Assembly: GCA_049642465.1 (NCBI GenBank) | Contig: JBAROV010000039.1 | Location: forward strand, 32,705-96,704 | Length of the DNA: 64,000 nucleotides | Direction of reading: 5' to 3' | Source of the DNA: CAWDPQ01 sp049642465 | GTDB taxonomy: Bacteria > Acidobacteriota > Vicinamibacteria > Vicinamibacterales > 2-12-FULL-66-21 | Shown: positions 61,218-64,000 of the stretch, piece by piece | How positions within the stretch are numbered: position 1 is the stretch's first letter | Layout: the number at the start of each line of letters is the position of its first letter | The notes under the pieces: generated by a model | Database searches by the model: none | What the model saw: only the letters and a program-made list of their open reading frames with translations | What the model was told of the DNA's origin: nothing | Position numbers and translations under genes: made by a program

Positions 61218-62735
61218 TCATCGAGCGGCAACGCGGGCCGACGCAAATCGAACGAACTCTTCGTGGCCGTTCAACAGAATGTAGACGCCCTGATACTCGA
61301 TCGGCACGTTGCCACGACGTGTCAGACGGATCGAACGTTGCGCCTCCCACGCGTTCAGCGCATCGAGAGGACTGAGGTTTCGCTCGATCGCCCTCTCCAT
61401 GACGGCGATTGCGTCAGACGCCGTCATCCACGGGCGAAGGTTCAGTCGCAGCACGACGAGGCTGGCAAAAGCGATCAAGACGACGGGCACGACGAGAACA
61501 GCCGATCGACGCAGCGTAGAGGTCAGCACGTCAGCGAGCAGAAGCACCCAGCCGACACACGGGAGATAAAGATAGCGGGACCCGGCCAGGTCCGGCGCCA
61601 CGAAAAAGTAGGTGTAGACCGGGAGCGTAAAGCTGATCACGATCAGCGAACCGGCAAGGCTGACGCGCGAGAGCCGGTTTGCCACACCGCTCGCATATAG
61701 CAGCATCAGGACCGCGGCGCAGAGCGCAAAGGACACGACGAGCGGCGTACGGACGGCCTCCGCATTCCACGGTTGCGCGAAGAACTTGTACGGTAGCGTC
61801 ACGAGTTGTTTGAAAAAGTACCGCGACGGCTCGGCGAGAAAGCCCGCGTCGGCTACGGTGAACCGACTCCGCACGATCAGGTACGCGATCGCAATACCTG
61901 CAAACAGCAGGTAATTGCGCCAGACCTCTGATCCTCGCTTGATTCGTCCGAGAGCCAGGTCGAGGACTGGCAGGAAGAGTAGATACCCCACGGCGGTTTC
62001 TTTGGACAGCAGGGCGAAGATGATGAAGGGCGTGGCCGCCAGCGCCGTTCTCAGCGTCGGTTCCAGCCCGCGACTGTAGACCAGCGCCGCGCTCAAGACC
62101 AGGAATGCGCAGAGCAACTCCTGCAGTCCGGATACCCACAGCGTGGCTTCGAGCTGCAGCGGGTTGACGAGGAACAGCGTGAAACTCACGAAGCCCGCGG
62201 TAGCGCTGCGAAGAATCCGCCGCGCGAGCAGGCCGACGAGGGCGGCGCAGCCACCATGCAGGATGAAGCCGACGATGTGAAAGGGAATCGTCGACCCATC
62301 GCCGATCCGTGCGCAGAACCAGAACACGCCTGAAAAAAGCGGCCGGAAGAATATCTGCGAGGAGAACAGGTCCGACCAGCTCTGATAGCGCCCGAAAAAC
62401 ACGTAATCGTCACTTAAGAACGGATACGTCACGAGCGGCGCCATGATCGCCAGCCACATCGCGGCGGCTCCCACGGCAATCGCCCACAGCCACCGTCGCG
62501 GCAGCTCCAGATTGCGCGCGACGGCAGCCCTGGCCAACGCGGTGGGGATCAGGAGTGCCACGAAAAAGAGCACCGACGATTCGATCCGGTAGGTCCGTCC
62601 GCCCGCGAGAACGAGATATACATAGGCGCAATTGAAAATCGCCCAGAGCACCGCGGCCGACAACAGCGCCGTGTACCAAATTGAGATCTTCTGGTTCGAA
62701 GTGCGGTACGAGATGTCGCTCACCTGTCCGATCAT
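61218..62735 (-). CDS. Polytopic membrane protein, GT-C glycosyltransferase-like
   Basis: 505 residues with about twelve membrane segments. The first periplasmic loop carries LVTYPFLSDDYVFFGRYQSW; an Asp-Asp/Asp-Glu pair there is the catalytic feature of GT-C enzymes that use lipid-linked sugars. Later LVNPLQLEATLWVSGLQELL and SKETAVGYLLFLPVL resemble PMT/ArnT-like or DUF-type GT-C membrane proteins of Acidobacteriota. The C-terminal 75 residues are soluble (SPLDALNAWEAQRSIRL, YQGVYILLNG). It probably glycosylates a protein or envelope glycan. ATG at 62735; no co-directional neighbour within 350 bp. Confidence 0.7.
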   Translation of the reverse strand: MIGQVSDISYRTSNQKISIWYTALLSAAVLWAIFNCAYVYLVLAGGRTYRIESSVLFFVALLIPTALARAAVARNLELPRRWLWAIAVGAAAMWLAIMAPLVTYPFLSDDYVFFGRYQSWSDLFSSQIFFRPLFSGVFWFCARIGDGSTIPFHIVGFILHGGCAALVGLLARRILRSATAGFVSFTLFLVNPLQLEATLWVSGLQELLCAFLVLSAALVYSRGLEPTLRTALAATPFIIFALLSKETAVGYLLFLPVLDLALGRIKRGSEVWRNYLLFAGIAIAYLIVRSRFTVADAGFLAEPSRYFFKQLVTLPYKFFAQPWNAEAVRTPLVVSFALCAAVLMLLYASGVANRLSRVSLAGSLIVISFTLPVYTYFFVAPDLAGSRYLYLPCVGWVLLLADVLTSTLRRSAVLVVPVVLIAFASLVVLRLNLRPWMTASDAIAVMERAIERNLSPLDALNAWEAQRSIRLTRRGNVPIEYQGVYILLNGHEEFVRFASARVAAR

Positions 62736-62841
62736 CGCGGCGCGACCATGATAAAATTGATGTCTCTTTTCCGGTTACACATCATTCGCCACGCAGCCGC
62801 CGCGGCGCTCCCACCGCGAAGTGCATTTGCAGGAGCCGCCG

Positions 62842-63096
62842 ATGGATCGCGACAACCGGCAGGATCTGTTGTGGAGCCTCGAGGCCAAGCGGTCCACGGC
62901 AAAGTGCGTGCTCCGTGCCGACTCGACGTGGATTGAACTCGTCATCCTCCAGGACGAAGAGATCGCCTGTCGCGAGTACTTTCCCGACGAAGACGCCGCT
63001 CGCACCCGTGCCGTCGCACTGCACGACCGATTGCTGGAAAAAGGGTGGAAGCAGGCCAGCCAGGACCGTCCCCGCGCCAGCGGGGAGCCTCACTAG
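62842..63096 (+). CDS. Small hypothetical protein, paralogue of the protein at 60935-61147
   Basis: 84 residues from an ATG at 62842 placed seven bases after AGGAG; an earlier GTG at 62821 is less likely. The predicted beta-strands WIELVILQDEEIACREYF and helix AVALHDRLLEKGW align with the small protein at 60935. It is cytoplasmic by lack of a signal. The stop codon overlaps the stop of the converging Pcm gene inside CTAG (63093-63096). Function unknown. Confidence 0.7.
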   Translation: MDRDNRQDLLWSLEAKRSTAKCVLRADSTWIELVILQDEEIACREYFPDEDAARTRAVALHDRLLEKGWKQASQDRPRASGEPH

Positions 63097-63818
63097 ATTT
63101 TGGGCTTGCCCGTCATGGGGACGAAACGCACCGGAAGGGTGGCGAGCGTCTCGAGCCCGGCGTCCGTCCGTTTCAAAATGCGCAGTTCCTGCAGTCCGCT
63201 CTCGCCCACCGGGATCGCCATCAGGCCGCCAACCTTCAACTGCTGGACGAGCGCGGGCGGAATCTGATCAGGCGCCGCCGTCACCATGATGCGATCGTAG
63301 GGCGCATGCTCGGGCCAACCGAGGTAGCCGTTCCCTGAACGCACCGTCACATTCAGATATCCCGCTTCGCGCAGCGTGGCCTCCGCGCGTGCCGCCAGCT
63401 CGCCGATGATTTCAATCGTATAGACCTCCCCCGCCAGCTCCGCGAGCACTGCCGCCTGATACCCTGACCCAGTGCCAATCTCGAGCACGCGATGCGTGGG
63501 TTCGAGCCGAAGCGCTTCCGACATGAACGCGACGATGTAGGGTTGAGAGATGGTCTGACCGTGGCCGATCGAGAGTGGATAGTCGCCGTAGGCTTCGTCG
63601 CGTTGTTGCTCGGGCACGAAGACGTGACGCGGCACCCGTGACATGGCCTCGAGAACGCGTGGATCACGAATGCCCCTCGCGCGGAGTTGCTCGTCAACCA
63701 TGGCCATCCGGGCAGCCCTCCAGCGGTCGGCGGCCTCACCGGACTGGACCGCCTGGCGCGAGCAGTCCGCGCTGAGCCACATCGCGAGAACGGGGGCCCA
63801 TGCTGTCAACCGCCGCAT
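63093..63818 (-). CDS. pcm: Periplasmic protein-L-isoaspartate O-methyltransferase-like protein
   Basis: 241 residues from an ATG at 63818 behind GGAG. The first 22 residues (RRLTAWAPVLAMWLSADCS) look like a signal peptide or anchor. The Pcm core is clear: MVDEQLRARGIRDPRVLEAM, VPRHVFVPE, GQTISQPYIVAFM (substrate-binding region), VLEIGTGSGYQAAVLAEL (SAM motif I), VYTIEI (motif II) and YDRIMVTAAPDQIPPALVQQL. Pcm methylates damaged isoaspartyl residues for repair. Exported forms occur in several Gram-negative groups; a SAM source outside the cytoplasm would be needed, so the cellular location deserves caution. Confidence 0.9.
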   Translation of the reverse strand: MRRLTAWAPVLAMWLSADCSRQAVQSGEAADRWRAARMAMVDEQLRARGIRDPRVLEAMSRVPRHVFVPEQQRDEAYGDYPLSIGHGQTISQPYIVAFMSEALRLEPTHRVLEIGTGSGYQAAVLAELAGEVYTIEIIGELAARAEATLREAGYLNVTVRSGNGYLGWPEHAPYDRIMVTAAPDQIPPALVQQLKVGGLMAIPVGESGLQELRILKRTDAGLETLATLPVRFVPMTGKPKI

Positions 63819-63867
63819 GTCGTCATTCTCCACTGACGTCGGCGCGCGCTGCAACCGATAGAGGTCC

Positions 63868-63902
63868 GGGGCTCGGGACTCGGGGCTCGGGACTCGGGAG
63901 GG
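63868..63902. repeat. Heptamer repeat GGGGCTC/GGGACTC
   Basis: Five 7-bp units alternate GGGGCTC and GGGACTC, then GGGAGGG, 50 bp upstream of the Pcm start. From 63903 to the window end the sequence is palindromic and GC-rich, including the dispersed GCCCGCCTTCGCT module (63949-63961) followed by GCTACGGCGGGC; no gene is visible there. Confidence 0.85.
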
Positions 63903-64000
63903 CGCCTGCGGCCCGAGCGAGGCGCCGGCTTGCCAGCCGGAGCGCCGGCCCGCCTTCGCTAAAGCTACGGCGGGCAACCTTCGCGAAACTCGGCGCGAAG

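Overview
The window reads as chromosomal DNA of an environmental, high-GC member of the Acidobacteriota, most likely Vicinamibacteria-like. This is inferred from gene content, because no rRNA or ribosomal marker is present. The clues are an orphan FtsX/MacB-type permease of the ADOP kind, PVC/acidobacterial-style secreted cytochrome c and membrane-bound-dehydrogenase proteins, a DUF1592/DUF1552 pair, an Oar-like TonB receptor with a carboxypeptidase-regulatory N-terminus, an HTH-membrane-propeller fusion, and very many Sec- or Tat-exported enzymes. No rRNA, tRNA, CRISPR array, transposase, integrase or plasmid/phage replication gene was found.

Layout. 1-7.9 kb: 5' end of a LytS-type histidine kinase (continues off the left edge), an ADOP permease, DUF4242 and secreted DinB proteins, a REP-like cluster, then a cupredoxin/propeller/HEAT fusion coupled to a PqiA-like protein. 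7.8-16.5 kb: a tight six-gene minus-strand operon (haem-binding dehydrogenase-like protein, ceramidase-like protein, Tat-exported DegT aminotransferase, divergent Nramp-like transporter, methyltransferase, rhamnogalacturonan-acetylesterase-like protein). 16.7-19.5 kb: an autoregulated YtrA-type GntR repressor with an ABC exporter. 19.6-23.6 kb: DUF1592 and DUF1552 proteins.

23.6-41.1 kb is a carbohydrate-utilisation region: NagB-like, PIG-L deacetylase, Gfo/Idh/MocA and RraA-like genes on the minus strand; a secreted glycosidase, HpcH/HpaI aldolase and MFS transporter on the plus strand; a DHDPS-family aldolase and TonB-dependent receptor on the minus strand; then a sialidase-like protein, a fucose/arabinose-isomerase-family enzyme and a ribulokinase-like kinase. 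Together they suggest uptake, hydrolysis and aldolase-type breakdown of a complex amino/deoxy/uronic sugar polymer. 41-53 kb continues with secreted esterases and sugar-active proteins, including three unusual fusions. 53.2-55.4 kb holds an APC-superfamily transporter behind a recognisable ydaO-type (c-di-AMP) riboswitch and a sigma70-like promoter. 55.4-59.6 kb is an AlgI/AlgJ-like O-acetylation cassette. 59.6-64 kb contains an 86-bp perfect inverted repeat enclosing a GIY-YIG nuclease, small secreted or hypothetical proteins, a GT-C-like membrane protein and a periplasmic Pcm.

The most distinctive non-coding signal is a set of intergenic tandem repeats, all with a 7-bp period but different sequences, several folding into inverted hairpins, plus dispersed GC-rich palindromes. 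The strongest candidates for follow-up are the 86-bp inverted-repeat module, the heptamer loci, the riboswitch-controlled transporter and the divergent genes whose start codons overlap. All assignments come from reading the sequence; no database search was run.
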